Part shown: positions 9,438-20,100 of the stretch, piece by piece | How positions within the stretch are numbered: position 1 is the stretch's first letter | Layout of the letters: every line of letters begins with the position of its first letter | DNA from: Pomphorhynchus laevis | Lineage: Eukaryota > Acanthocephala > Palaeacanthocephala > Echinorhynchida > Pomphorhynchidae | DNA: 64,000 nucleotides | Direction of reading: 5' to 3' | NCBI GenBank assembly: GCA_012934845.2 | Contig: WNNJ02001412.1 | Coordinates: forward strand, 62,001-126,000 | Program-made: the position numbers and the translations under genes | Notes under the pieces: model-generated | What the model saw: the letters and a program-made list of their open reading frames with translations, nothing else | The model's database searches: none | Told to the model about the DNA's origin: nothing

Positions 9438-11352
9438 TTACAATGTATGAAAAACAAAATCATTTTGGACATTCAAATTTGGTTCGAGGATCTTTATAGC
9501 AACAGCCTCCATTACTAATCGGCGTTTTAAGTTAGGCTCGGAAATCAAAACTGACACATTGTCAAAGTCGATGTCATGCCCAGTTTGATGAGCATGGTCT
9601 GCTAATGCCGACTGCGCTGATGTTGTGAGTGCCTTCTTATGTTCTTTTAATCTAGTTTATAGAGTACGTCCGGTTTGTCCAATGTATATGCTTATACAAT
9701 CCCTACACCCAACCTTGTACACTACACCCATCTTATCAAAATAAGTTCTTCTTGGTTTGGTGACTAGTGCATCAAGATGATATGTACATCGGGTACCATA
9801 AAACATTTTTAATGGTAATCCTGACTGGAAAACGAATCTCTTTATCATTTGGTCGGCTTCATCATTTGGTCGGAATCTCTTTATTTTATTAAGAATATCC
9901 TCACTTAAACTACCCATTGCGGGAATTTAAAAGCAGTGTTTCAATTTTTGAGGACCAATTAAGTTGGATTGCGCGGAAGTGTGAATGCGTTCTTTTGTTT
10001 TCTTAATTATTCTATGTAAGATATCTATCGGGTAGCCTAGAGATGTAAATATTCTCAAAACTTTGCTTAATTCGGCGTTTAGATAAATTTCTTTCATCAT
10101 TTGGTCGGCTTCATAAATTATCCTCGTGTGAATTCTGAAGCCGACCAAATGATGATACTCGCTCGTGTATGCAATTATTCATTCTATAAATTTCTTTGTT
10201 ACAAATTCGATACGCTCTTAAACAGAAGCCACGAAACATAGCTAGTTTTGTTGATGCCGAATGACTGCTGTCCCAAGGAATATACAAGCTAGTTTCTGTA
10301 GCTTTTCTGAATACTTTAGTGACGGAGACATCAGTGGTCAAAACTTCGCAATCTAGGAATGGTAAAAACTCGTTAGAAGGCCAGGTAATTGTCACTTATA
10401 TTCGAGGATTAAATGAATTGAAAATTCTAACAAAATCATCTGCTTTATCACGACTTTCTGGCCAAATAACAAATATATCATCGATGTAACGATAAAATGC
10501 GATAGGTCGTATATCACAACGGCTTATAGCCTCTTCCTCTAACTTTTGCATGTACAGGTCAGCCAAGGCGGGGCCGATTGGTGATCCCATAGCTACACCA
10601 AAAAGTTGTTTATATATAATGCTATCAAAGGAAAAGTTCGTTGTACATGCTAACTGGAATAATCTCCTACATTTAACCAAATGTTCACTATCTGTCCAAG
10701 GGGATCCGAGTTTTGATATCGCAAAGTCGACAGCATCATCTACTGACACATTAGTAAATAGTGATTTAACATCTAGTGTGAAAATTACATACGTTATCTG
10801 ATTTAAGTCTAGTGCTCTCAATTTGTTAACAAAATCAGTAGTATTTAGCACTTTCGTAGGAATTGACATCACAATAGGTTTTAGCAAACTTGACAAGAAC
10901 TTACCTACACCATAGTTAAATGCACATTTCATTGACACAATAGGACGTAAGGGACAGTCTAGCTTATGGATTTTGGGCAAACCGTACATGTAAGGTACAA
11001 GAGGATCGGATGGAAACATTTGGAGATATTCTACACGCGTGATCATTCCTTTTGAAGCGAAGTATTTAAGTAGTGTTACCAATTCACGTGCCCACGCTTT
11101 TGCCGTATTTCTTAAAGAAGGTTCAAACGTGGATGTATCTCCCAAAATAGACAACATATTTTCATTGTAATCAGATTTATCCAACAACACTACACAATTC
11201 CCCTTATCAGCTTTAGTCAGGACTATTTGATCGTTCTCACGAAGATCTTTTAAAGCGTTCAATTCAGCTCTGGAGATGTTGGAACGAATTGATCTATTCA
11301 CATTTGTCCTATATATATGATGTCTAAGACCAGTAAGTTTGTGAACTAACAA
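9438..11352 (-). pseudogene. PLE reverse transcriptase plus GIY-YIG endonuclease, broken
   Basis: Reading on the minus strand: the pre-RT motif VLTKADKGNCVVLLDKSDY (the DKG motif of PLEs), MYGLPKIHK, the catalytic block IFTLDVKSLF, GVAMGSPIGPALADLYM, FYRYIDDIFV with the YxDD aspartates, and EFLPFLDCEV. After two small insertions comes the GIY-YIG domain (VVYKVGCRDCISIYIGQTG) and its C-terminal half, with GHDIDFDNVSVL and a conserved Glu in LVMEAVAI, ending at TAA 9438-9440. The RT half (10396-11352) is one open frame. The rest is split into at least three frames, partly by insertion of the 16-mer repeat at 9845-9877 and the 62-bp palindrome at 10094-10155. Confidence 0.85.
10094..10155. repeat. 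Perfect 20-bp palindrome arms inserted in the PLE ORF
   Basis: The arms TCATCATTTGGTCGGCTTCA (10094-10113) and their exact reverse complement (10136-10155) flank a 22-base spacer. The left arm plus spacer is identical, in reverse complement, to 25220-25261. Part of the same word occurs twice in tandem at 9845-9877. Confidence 0.9.
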
Positions 11353-11599
11353 TTGTTTATTTTGATGTCCCTCAAAGTTTTCTACAACCTTTTGACTAAG
11401 TAACTCTAGTTCTGTGGTAACCGATATTGAATCACTAAATTTCAGTGATGATCCACAAATTCCAAACTTAAGACCTTATATTTAAAAAAGAAATATTCAA
11501 TTTATTTTTTCTGGGAATGGCATTTAGATACAAAAATAATTATTCCCCCCAGAATGTCTCATTCCGTTTCAAATTATTCAAATATAAATATTTTTTTAA

Positions 11600-11950
11600 T
11601 CCAAAAATATTGATTTAATATTGGTTTATTTTCTCCAATAATATGTTCTAAAATAAATAAATAATTTTAAATTTCAATTTTTAATTTTAACAAATTAAAA
11701 ATTCGTTAAAATTTTTTAAACTTTTTTGTAGCAAATCTTATAACAATTATTTTTAATAATTTATGATTATATTTTTTGAATATAATCATTTTTGAATAAA
11801 ATGATTATATTTTCTAATAGTTTTTGATTTAATATTGAAATGTTTTCTTCGATAATATGTTCTAAAATAAATAATTTACAGTTTTTAATATTATGACTTA
11901 TTTATATCATTTGCTTATGAACTATATTTTGACTATTATGTTGTATATTA
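11600..11950 (-). mobile_element. Naiad-like PLE debris
   Basis: Two diverged copies (about 11600-11670 and 11810-11945) match the sequence at 63440-63600 that encodes the end of the GIY-YIG domain (the KHIIEENISI region). Too short and broken to code. Confidence 0.5.
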
Positions 11951-11954
11951 TACT

Positions 11955-12110
11955 ATTACCTCATTAGCGCGTATTTGACTAACTCCTATGTTGAGTCAGG
12001 GAATAGAGGCCGGAATCTTATCGCATAGCAGTTCCTGCTGATGACCTATAATCCTTATTATGATGCATCGTCTATTATTTATTAGTCAATTCATAAAAAT
12101 TGACTTTTAT
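11955..12110 (+). repeat. ~190-bp dispersed short repeat
   Basis: This copy carries GCGCGTATTTGAC, GGGAATAGAGGCCG, ATAGCATAGCAGTTCC and GATGACC in order, as at 13905-14090 and, inverted, at 13640-13740, 24905-25095 and 25385-25570. Its two ends contain related AGAATAAGG-type words in opposite orientation, as in a MITE. Confidence 0.75.
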
Positions 12111-12394
12111 TTTAAATTTCAATTTTTAATTTTAACTTGATATGAATTGTAGCAAATCTTTTTAATAATTTATTATCTAATTGATTTATTGATTTAGCTA
12201 ATTGTTATTAATTGTTATTTGATTTATTTTTAAATTTTATAACTATCTTAAATACGTAAACTCAGTTATCTGATTTAAAAACAGATCAGTTAACTGATTT
12301 GAAAACATACATTTTTACTGTTATTATTAACATTTATTGTCCGAATAAAATAAATCTATATTTACACAGATTTTTTAATCTAGTTATATTTTAA
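12111..12394. other. AT-rich, no gene seen
   Basis: Low-complexity AT-rich DNA with fragments of the flanking Naiad and short-repeat families. No supportable open frame. Confidence 0.5.
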
Positions 12395-12575
12395 CTCTAT
12401 TTTTCCTATTCCTTTTATCACCATGACTTCTTGGTTTGCGTTTAACTGGATTATTATAATATAGTTGTTTATTATGTATTATACTACTTCTGCCAATTCC
12501 TTGTACCACGTCATTTAATCCTAATGGGTACATGGAATTAAGCGTTTTAATCCAAAAATCTTATTGCTGAGTAGT
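12395..12575 (-). mobile_element. Naiad-like PLE linker fragment
   Basis: The minus strand reads as the PLGLNDVVQG and PVKRKPRSHGDK linker also present at 63236-63418 and 63745-63969. In permuted PLEs this linker follows the GIY-YIG domain. Fragment only. Confidence 0.6.
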
Positions 12576-12854
12576 CCAATACTCTATTCTGTACAATATA
12601 CATCAGAAAATGGAGCGTCGTCCGACTAAACTCTTATCCCATTACATACTGTAAAGAATACAGGTTTATTAAGGTTGCTATTATGTATATACATACATTT
12701 ACAAGTTACTAAATTACAAATTTAAAGTTTTACAATAAAAAAAATAAAAAATAAAAAAACAAAAGTTTTTAATGTCAAAAGGTTGATGCCGATGTGTGGG
12801 AGAGTATGTGAGGGTTATAAAGTGTGACTAATTGAATCAATTAATCGTTATCTT

Positions 12855-13395
12855 GATCGTTATTCTTTAGGAATATATTTACTTAAATCTGACCCTATTA
12901 TTTTTTACTTTTAGAATTATTTAAAAGTCCGTCTATGTTTATGTTATCTATACATTTATTAATGAAGTTTATGGTTAATATATATTTTCTATTGTTATTA
13001 TTAACATTTATTGTACGATTATAGTATTTTGTATTACAATAACTGTCTATTATACAACTCAACCTATCATATTCGTTAATTAATTTTTGATTCATCGAAC
13101 AAATGATATCTTTAGAATAACTTCTTATATTTACATAAAGATCTTTTAGCTTATTATCACTTAAAAGTTGTTTTAATATATCTAATCGTTCATTTATATA
13201 CATATCTTTTTTAATATTTTTAAGTTTATTTTTCTTATCCTTTTATCTCCAATACTTATTGTCTTGTGTTTAACCTGATTATTATAATATCCTTATGGAT
13301 AAATGGAATTAAGCGTTTTAATCCAAAAATATTGATTCAATATTGACTTATTTCCTTCAATGATATGTTCTAAAATAAATAATTTACAGTATCCT
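12855..13395 (-). mobile_element. Naiad-like PLE fragment
   Basis: The frame at 12898-13203 encodes MYINERLDILKQLLSDNKLK through CIDNINIDGLLNNSKS. It is preceded on the minus strand (13210-13390) by a shortened version of the lysine-rich linker and GIY-YIG tail. This copy has lost about 130 bp of linker compared with the one at 63.3 kb. Confidence 0.65.
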
Positions 13396-13639
13396 ATATC
13401 ATGTCCTATTAAACTCATATTCCTATGAAATATAATCATAAATGAAAATAACATAATAATGATAAATCAAATTTAATAATTAAATAATAAAATAAATAGA
13501 TTTGTTTTATTATTTGTTATAAGATTTTATATAATTCAATTTATATTTTATAATTCAATTTTATAAACTTATAAGCAATAATAATCCTTATTAAAACTTA
13601 TATCAAGTTGAAATAAAAAATTGAAATTTAAAATCAAAG

Positions 13640-13740
13640 TCATTTTATTAATTGACTAATAAATAACAGACGTTCTATCAGAATAAGGATTAGAGGTCAC
13701 CAGGAGGAACTGCTATGCTATCAGCGGTCTTTTGATTTTA
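13640..13740 (-). repeat. Dispersed short repeat, partial
   Basis: ATTAGAGGTCACCAGGAGGA and CTGCTATGCTATCAG match the reverse complement of the repeat at 13905-14090. Only about half the unit is present. Confidence 0.75.
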
Positions 13741-13904
13741 AATTTTTTATTTCAATTGTGACCCGTTAGGGATTGTTCTACTGTTGCCCATTAGGGGACT
13801 TTGAAAGTCTTGTGTTTATTTGATTTACAATAAATATTTTTTATTTCAAAAAAATTACACTATTAGTGGAAATTTTTAACGGAGGGATAAACAATATGTC
13901 TCGC

Positions 13905-14090
13905 GTTAGAATAAGGTACACAAGATAATCAAATTTTATCAGAGGAAATGCGTCATTAGCGCGTATTTGACCAGCTCCCATATTGGGTCTGGGAATATAT
14001 GCCGAAACTTGATAGCATAGCAGTTCCTCATGATGACCTCTAATCCTAATTCTAATACACCGTCTTATTAGTCAATTCATAAAAATGACT
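13905..14090 (+). repeat. Dispersed short repeat, best copy
   Basis: This copy runs from GTTAGAATAAGGTACAC through TTATCAGAGGAAATGCGTCA, ATTGGGTCTGGGAATA, CCGAAACTTGATAGCATAGC and GATGACCTCTAATCC to TTAGTCAATTCATAA. It lies 165 bp from a partial copy in the opposite orientation. Confidence 0.8.
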
Positions 14091-14099
14091 TTTATTTTA

Positions 14100-15329
14100 A
14101 ATTTCAATTTTTTATTTTAACTTGATATGAATTATAAAAAATCTTATAACAATAATTTACATCTGAAATATTAATTTATTTAAGAGTATGTTTATTTCAT
14201 TAAATATTTCTAGGATAATTAGAAAATATCCCTTTTCCGTCCGTATTGATACTTATGCTAATTAAAATTGTATTTTATGAGTCATCGGCTCATACCTTAT
14301 CTGCTTTAGATTCATTTATATCTGTCAAAATTAATTAAGTTATTTGTAATAGACACATTAAACAAAATAGTTTTAAACATAAATTACACATTTTTTGAAA
14401 ATACCCACGTTTTTATTTTAATTTAATTATTTATGTTTATAATTATTTTTAATTAAAAATAATCCTAACTAATAGTTTCTTATGATGATAGCAGCAGCTA
14501 TTGCAATATTAAACTGAGCCTTTATATCGAATAAATTGTCGTTTCGTTGGTTACATTCTATAAATAAATTGCATATATTAAGTCGTTATGGTTTTTCTTT
14601 TAAAATTTATATAACATTTTAAAACGTTTTCCATTTTACAGTCCAAATCAAAAGTAAATACATTAGTCATGTATCAGTCATTTACCATGAAAATTAGTCA
14701 TTTTGGAAAGCATATTAGTCATTATAAGTGAATACTAAAAGTTAGCAATCTGTCAGGATTATAGGCCTAGTACACATTTAAATATAAATTCACATAGACG
14801 AAACGTAAGGATGATCAATAATTGGATAAGATCAATATCTAGTCGGATATGTAAACAATAAATTGTTAAGTAAGCGGTCAGCAATAAACGCATATTCTAG
14901 AATTTGTTTGTGCGTCATGCCAAATAAATACGTTTCTTTAACATTTTTAATATTGTTGATACGTATAAATACTGATTTAAATATTGAGTGTTTTGTTCAC
15001 TTTGTGATTTTCATTTCAAATAAAATTAAAAAGTTTTTATCGACAGTAAAACAAAATTGAAAAGAATAAATACATGAAGGTTTTAATACAAAGACAGTTT
15101 TGATACAATTTCTGTTGATCAGTAAAGACAATACATGAACGATTCGAAAAACTTAGAATCCAAAGAACGAGATGGACCAGGAAGACAAAAAATCGAATAT
15201 ATAAAAGTGGCATGACTATTAGGCATGTCATCACATTAGAAACATGCAGTTAGTTAGACAACGACATATCATTTGGTTATATGAATTTAACTTGTATTAT
15301 TATGTTATTTGACATAATATAACGTTTGC
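14100..15329. other. Intergenic AT-rich DNA downstream of the SR gene
   Basis: No convincing gene. A cluster of four TTAGTCAT or ATCAGTCAT words sits at 14660-14725. The small open frame at 14863-15060 has no recognisable motif and is not called. Confidence 0.5.
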
Positions 15330-15335
15330 TTTATT
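15330..15335 (-). terminator. Poly(A) signal overlapping a stop codon
   Basis: AATAAA on the minus strand contains the TAA stop of the RS-rich exon. This gives a very short 3' UTR if it is used. Confidence 0.45.
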
Positions 15336-16204
15336 GATCTGATGTATCCAGGTCATTAGCTGATCTATTGTCACGCTTGCCATCATCAACAACTTCGCGA
15401 GATCCTCGACGCTTACCAACAATATCACTGTCATTGCGCTCATCCAAATCAGACCCACTTGTCATACTTCTGGATCGTCTATTATAACGTCGGCGGTGAC
15501 TACGGAGGTGCTGATGATCGCTATTACGATCATCTTCTTCCTTAAGTGAATCGTCACGGCTATCTCTTCGTCGACGCCGTCTTCGATCCTCGTCGTCCAT
15601 AGAATCATCACCGCTGCCTGGTGAACTATTACGACATAATGATTTTCGATCGCTGCTTCTCTTTCGCTTGCTACGACTTCTACTCTTGTCTTGACGGTGT
15701 CGTTCACTGCTTCTTTTCTTGCTAGAACTTTTCTCCTTTCGTTGACGTTGGTCATCATCACTGCTAATACTGCGGCTATGACGTTGGTCATTATTACTGC
15801 TAATGCTGCGATTGTTTCGATTCCGAAAACTATTTTTCATGTCTCGTTGTAGCTCTTCATCTATCGGAGGTCCTGAACGTTCATTGCTACTAAAATTGCT
15901 CATTGACCTTCTTGTTATCGATGCAGAATGCGGACTTTCACTCTCTCTGACATGTCGATTAACACTGCTAGCACGGCTGATACTACTTTCGTCCTCACCA
16001 CTACCGCCTTTGCCCTTACATTCCACACTGCCGCTGTGATCACGGCGATCACCGCCGATACTGCTACTGCGTGTAGAACGTCGTCTATCAACATTATGCC
16101 TGTCGTTAGCTGATGCTCGGGGTATAGATGTACTTTTTGAACGCTTATTGCCATTACGATTGCTTAGGCTATTTTCGCGACTAATGCTTTGTTGCCTTTT
16201 CAAA
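15331..16204 (-). CDS. RS-rich 290-codon exon, possible alternative 3' exon of the SR gene
   Basis: The minus strand is open from about 16204 to TAA 15331-15333. The product is rich in Arg/Ser and acidic residues, with RS blocks such as KSRSRSKRKRSSDRKS and an Arg run followed by DSRDDSLKEEDD. There is no good ATG at its start, but TATATAG at its upstream edge is a fair splice acceptor. If exon 4 of the SR gene (ending in phase 2) splices to 16204, the frame continues exactly (AG+T, then LKRQQSISR). The stop codon lies inside an AATAAA signal on the minus strand (15330-15335). It may instead belong to a separate RS-domain gene. I saw no donor in exon 5 that would join both exons. Confidence 0.65.
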
Positions 16205-16945
16205 CTATATATGCACGTAAACGTGTAACCGACTGCTCACTCCATTTCTATAGAGTGAGCAATCTATATCTTTATATAGATTTATTGAAAACAATTTAAA
16301 AGTGTCTGAAATCGTAGTCACATGTTTTGAAAATGTTGATATTTTGCAAAGTCAAATTATTCCTAATTTGATGACTTAAATGTATTAATTTTGATGATAT
16401 TTTAATTTAGTTAATTCAGTCAATTTAAGTAATTTTGATTGTATAATATCCTGACTAGAGCGACATGTAAAACTTAGTGCAGTCCATGATTTCTATAAAT
16501 ATTATTCAAATAAGCTAATCGGAACTACAATGTACATGAAATTAACTGATTGAATGGGTTAACCCTACAAAGTTAGAGGTTCCTTTATGAAAATTAGATT
16601 TAGCTAATTTAGAAGTCATCAAAAAATAATTATATATTTACATGCTTTTATAAATTGCAAATTAATTTATATTTATAAATCAGTAAAATTAATTTATTTA
16701 TTAAATATTCTAATATTACGATAGACAAATACTTGTTAGTTTTATTGACAATTTTTGATCAAATCAAGGAATAAATAATTTATTTGTTAATTGTTTATTA
16801 TTGAATTATGCTCAAAATAAACTAATTTCCTAATTTAAAATTAATAACACTTTTGTGTTTTCGATCTTCTCTAAACTAAAGATAAAAGTTAGTATGCATT
16901 CGCCTTCTATTAAAAATAATATTATCGGTTATTAAATTTTGTATC
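16205..16945. other. Spacer between the two RS-domain exons
   Basis: AT-rich with no open frame of note. On the minus strand it would be the 3' UTR of the short SR form or an intron of the long form. An AATAAA word occurs on the minus strand near 16775. Confidence 0.5.
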
Positions 16946-17171
16946 TTATATATAAGGTGAATAAGGCAACAAAGCAATTCTGTCTCGTCTCTCTCTGCTG
17001 CTAGCGGTATTGCTACGAGTTCGACTTGTGCTTCTTCGTCTACTAAAACTGCTTCGATCACGACTTGAGCTGCTATACGAACGGCGATGACGTTCAAAAC
17101 TTCGGCGACTGTCGTAATGGCCACGTGGACTTGAAGCCAGTGAACTTTCATCCGATGGTGTTCTGTAGCGT
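16946..17171 (-). CDS. SRSF7-like: SRSF7-like exon 5 (terminal RS exon)
   Basis: Acceptor TTTTTGAAG, then RYRTPSDESSLASSPRGHYD, SRRRSTSRTRS and a short hydrophobic tail (IALLPYSPYI) to TAA 16946-16948. I found no strong internal donor. Confidence 0.85.
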
Positions 17172-20100
17172 CTTCAAAAATAAACAATGACATATTTGAA
17201 TCAATTTTGCATTTAAATATAAACAGAAGACAATAAATGAGTCAGATTAAGCAATTAGCAGAATGTGTAAATGAGACGTTAATTTGATATTAATGCGATA
17301 TCAAATTTAAATGATACTCGACGTTAAAATTTGTAAATATTCGGTTATTACATGTTTATTATATATAAATACCCAACATTATTGGGTATTTACCTAACAT
17401 TGGATATTTATTATATATAAATACTCAACACTATATGTATTTATTGCGAATTTTATTTGGGCCGCTACGTGTCAGTTGATTAAGCATTAAGTTGGCACCT
17501 ATTGCTAATTTGACTTTTCGTGAAGCGGACCATGCAACGTATGCTCGACATTTGAAGATCAACCGCTAAATTATTGACGGACTTGCATCATCTGTAGGGA
17601 TAGGTCGTTCATAGATTATCTCAGATCCCTACGATGACTCCAACGGAAGATTGGACAATGGACGAAAAGGCGGAAGAGAGTCATGGAGGCCTGTTTCCTT
17701 ACAGTAGCGATGTTGGATCCTCAAAAATATTGGGAACGGGAGATAGCCGAACAAACAAAATCACTCCAATTAGTGTAACGACAGATTTCATAATGTAGGA
17801 AAAGGCGTAAGAGCGTCTCGGAGACCTGTCTCCTTACAGTAGCGATGTTAGATCATCAAAATATATCGAAAACGGAGATAACCAACAAACAAACCAAGAT
17901 AATGAAAATGACAAGCAGGAAATTTATAAAATATAAATCAAACGCAAAGAACAATTGTCAACTCAACACTGATCGGATGAGTTTTCATTGTCTGGTGCCG
18001 TGTGACCATGCAGTTGTACGGATACAGCGAAAGAGGCATCAACATCCGAAGCAAACTAGATTTCATGTTGAAACTCGGAATGTCATCTCGCTGAAGGGAA
18101 GGAACCAGAATTAGTTGAAGAGATAGTTCGATAGTACTCATGTTAAAGATTTCCTTGTTTTATAGGGTGACTTAAATGCTCATGTTGATAGCGACAGTAG
18201 CACTTGAAAGGGAATGTTGGGGAGGAACGTTTCTCTGATCTGAATTCGAGTGGTATTAAATTATTGCACTTTTGCTCTCGTAACGATTTGTGCATGACCA
18301 ACACCATGTTTGAACATAAGGAGATCCATAGATGCACATGACATCAGGATTCTATCAGTCAAAGATCAATAATCGATTCTGTAATCGAATCATCTGATAT
18401 TTGACGTTATGTTCTGAATAGTCTTGTGAAGAGAGGGGATGATATGTAGAAAAGAAAAAGAAACAAATGTTAGATAGAATAACAAATATGAAACAAATTG
18501 ACACGAAAAGATTGTTCAGATAGATAAAAGGATAGCCGGGATACAGTAGCAGACGAAAAGCCAGAATTGTTGCGAAGGCAATGAAGGATGATGGAATAGT
18601 CAACAATGTCAAACGCAAAAGAAATATCGTGGGAAATTACGACGGACTCTCTGATCTATATGCGAGTGGTGTTGAATTATTGCACTTTTGCTCTCGTAAC
18701 GATTTGTGCATGACCAACACCATGTTTGAACATAATGAGATCCATAGATGCACATGGCATCAGGATTCTTTCAGTCAAAGACCAATGAACGATTTTGTAA
18801 TCGTTTTATCTGATCTGCGACGTTATGCTCTGAACACTCGTGTGAAGAGATGGACCGATCACTACCTTGTATTTAATAAACTCTGATGTCAGGATAGGAT
18901 GCTAGACAAACCTGGTAAACCCAAACAGAGGACTTCTCTCAGTTGCCAGAAGAGGCGAAGAACATTGATCAGGAATGGGAGATGTTAGATCCTCGCTTGT
19001 TAAATCAAGTGCAAAAAGTTGTGGCTCGAAGAAATTAGGTGCTTGTCTCGGAGGAAATACTCAAACTACTTGGAGGACACCGACACTTAGAGATTTTGTC
19101 AAGAAGACGAAGCTGGCTTATAAGGCAACTTTGCCAGATAAATCGGTGAACGCTGTAGAAAAGTACCGAAGGGCAAAGAGAGCTTCAGCTCGAGCAGTTA
19201 CCAAAGCGAAGAAGGAGGATTGGGAGAAGTTTGGAGAGCACCTAGAACTTGATTATATGTCAGCTTCGAAGATGTTCTGGAGGACGATCAGGAGCCGTCG
19301 TGTTGGAAAGAAGAAAACTTATCAAACTGTATATGACAAGACAGAATCTATGCTGACTGACATTGAAAAAATTCTTGGTTGTTAGATAGAACATTTTAGA
19401 AGTCTTCTTAAACCGGTGGATATGTCTTGTCTTTTAGAAGTAGAGCCATTAGAACCAACGGAAGAGATCATCTCATTGGAAGAGGTCATTGCTGCAGTTA
19501 AAAAACTTAGTAATGACAAGTCTTCTGGAGAAGACGAAATTCGACTTGAAGCTTTAAAGGATTTTGACGTTGTTGACATGAAGCGCCTAACACGGATCTT
19601 CAACGTCGCATTGAATTCGGACAAGGTTCTTAGTAAGTGGCGAACTGGGATGATGGTACCTATCTTTAAGAGAGGGGACCTAAGAAAATTTTCCAATTAG
19701 CGGGCCATCAATCTTCCTAGCAAAACTAGTAAGCTATTTGCTAGGATTCTTGAGTTAAGGGTACGGTATATAGTTGAGGGACAGTTGCAAGGGGAACATT
19801 GTGGCTTTCGAACAGTCGTGGAACCACGGATCAGCTCATTACTCTCACAACTATCCTGGAACGGTATTGGGAGCTCGCTTAACCGGCCTACATGTGCTTT
19901 GTAGATTTGGAAAAGGCGTTTGACCGAGTTCCGTAAGAGAAGAGAGGTTTTAGGAGGTACAAAGAAAGTATGGAGTACCACCAAATCTTCAGGGAGCTGT
20001 GGCTTCTCTGTATGAACAAAGTATGAGTTGTGCTTGTGTTCAAGGTATAAGACTGAATCATTTCCAGTAGGAGTTAAACTTTGTAGGGTTTGTCCTTTTC

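Larger units (their letters stand above)
9322..11540 (-). mobile_element. Canonical Penelope-like element with 52-bp inverted ends
   Basis: The element carries a PLE reverse transcriptase followed by a C-terminal GIY-YIG endonuclease. It is flanked by an almost perfect inverted repeat (9322-9373 against 11489-11540, one clear mismatch, containing TATCTAAATGCCATTCCCAG). Outside the repeats on both sides lies Naiad-type sequence, so this element probably landed inside an older PLE. No host gene is affected. Confidence 0.85.

Noticed and set aside
11955-14090. Hammerhead ribozyme in the 190-bp dispersed repeat
   Set aside because: GAAAC and CTGATGA-like words are present, but two extra bases break stem II and the order needs an open stem; in most copies the core is also changed.
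14863-15234. Two 65-aa open frames on opposite strands
   Set aside because: No motif, no context and AT-rich composition; expected by chance.
15462-16154. Frames opposite or overlapping the RS-rich exon (Val/Ala-rich or Leu/Ser-rich)
   Set aside because: They are shadow frames of the repetitive Arg/Ser codons.
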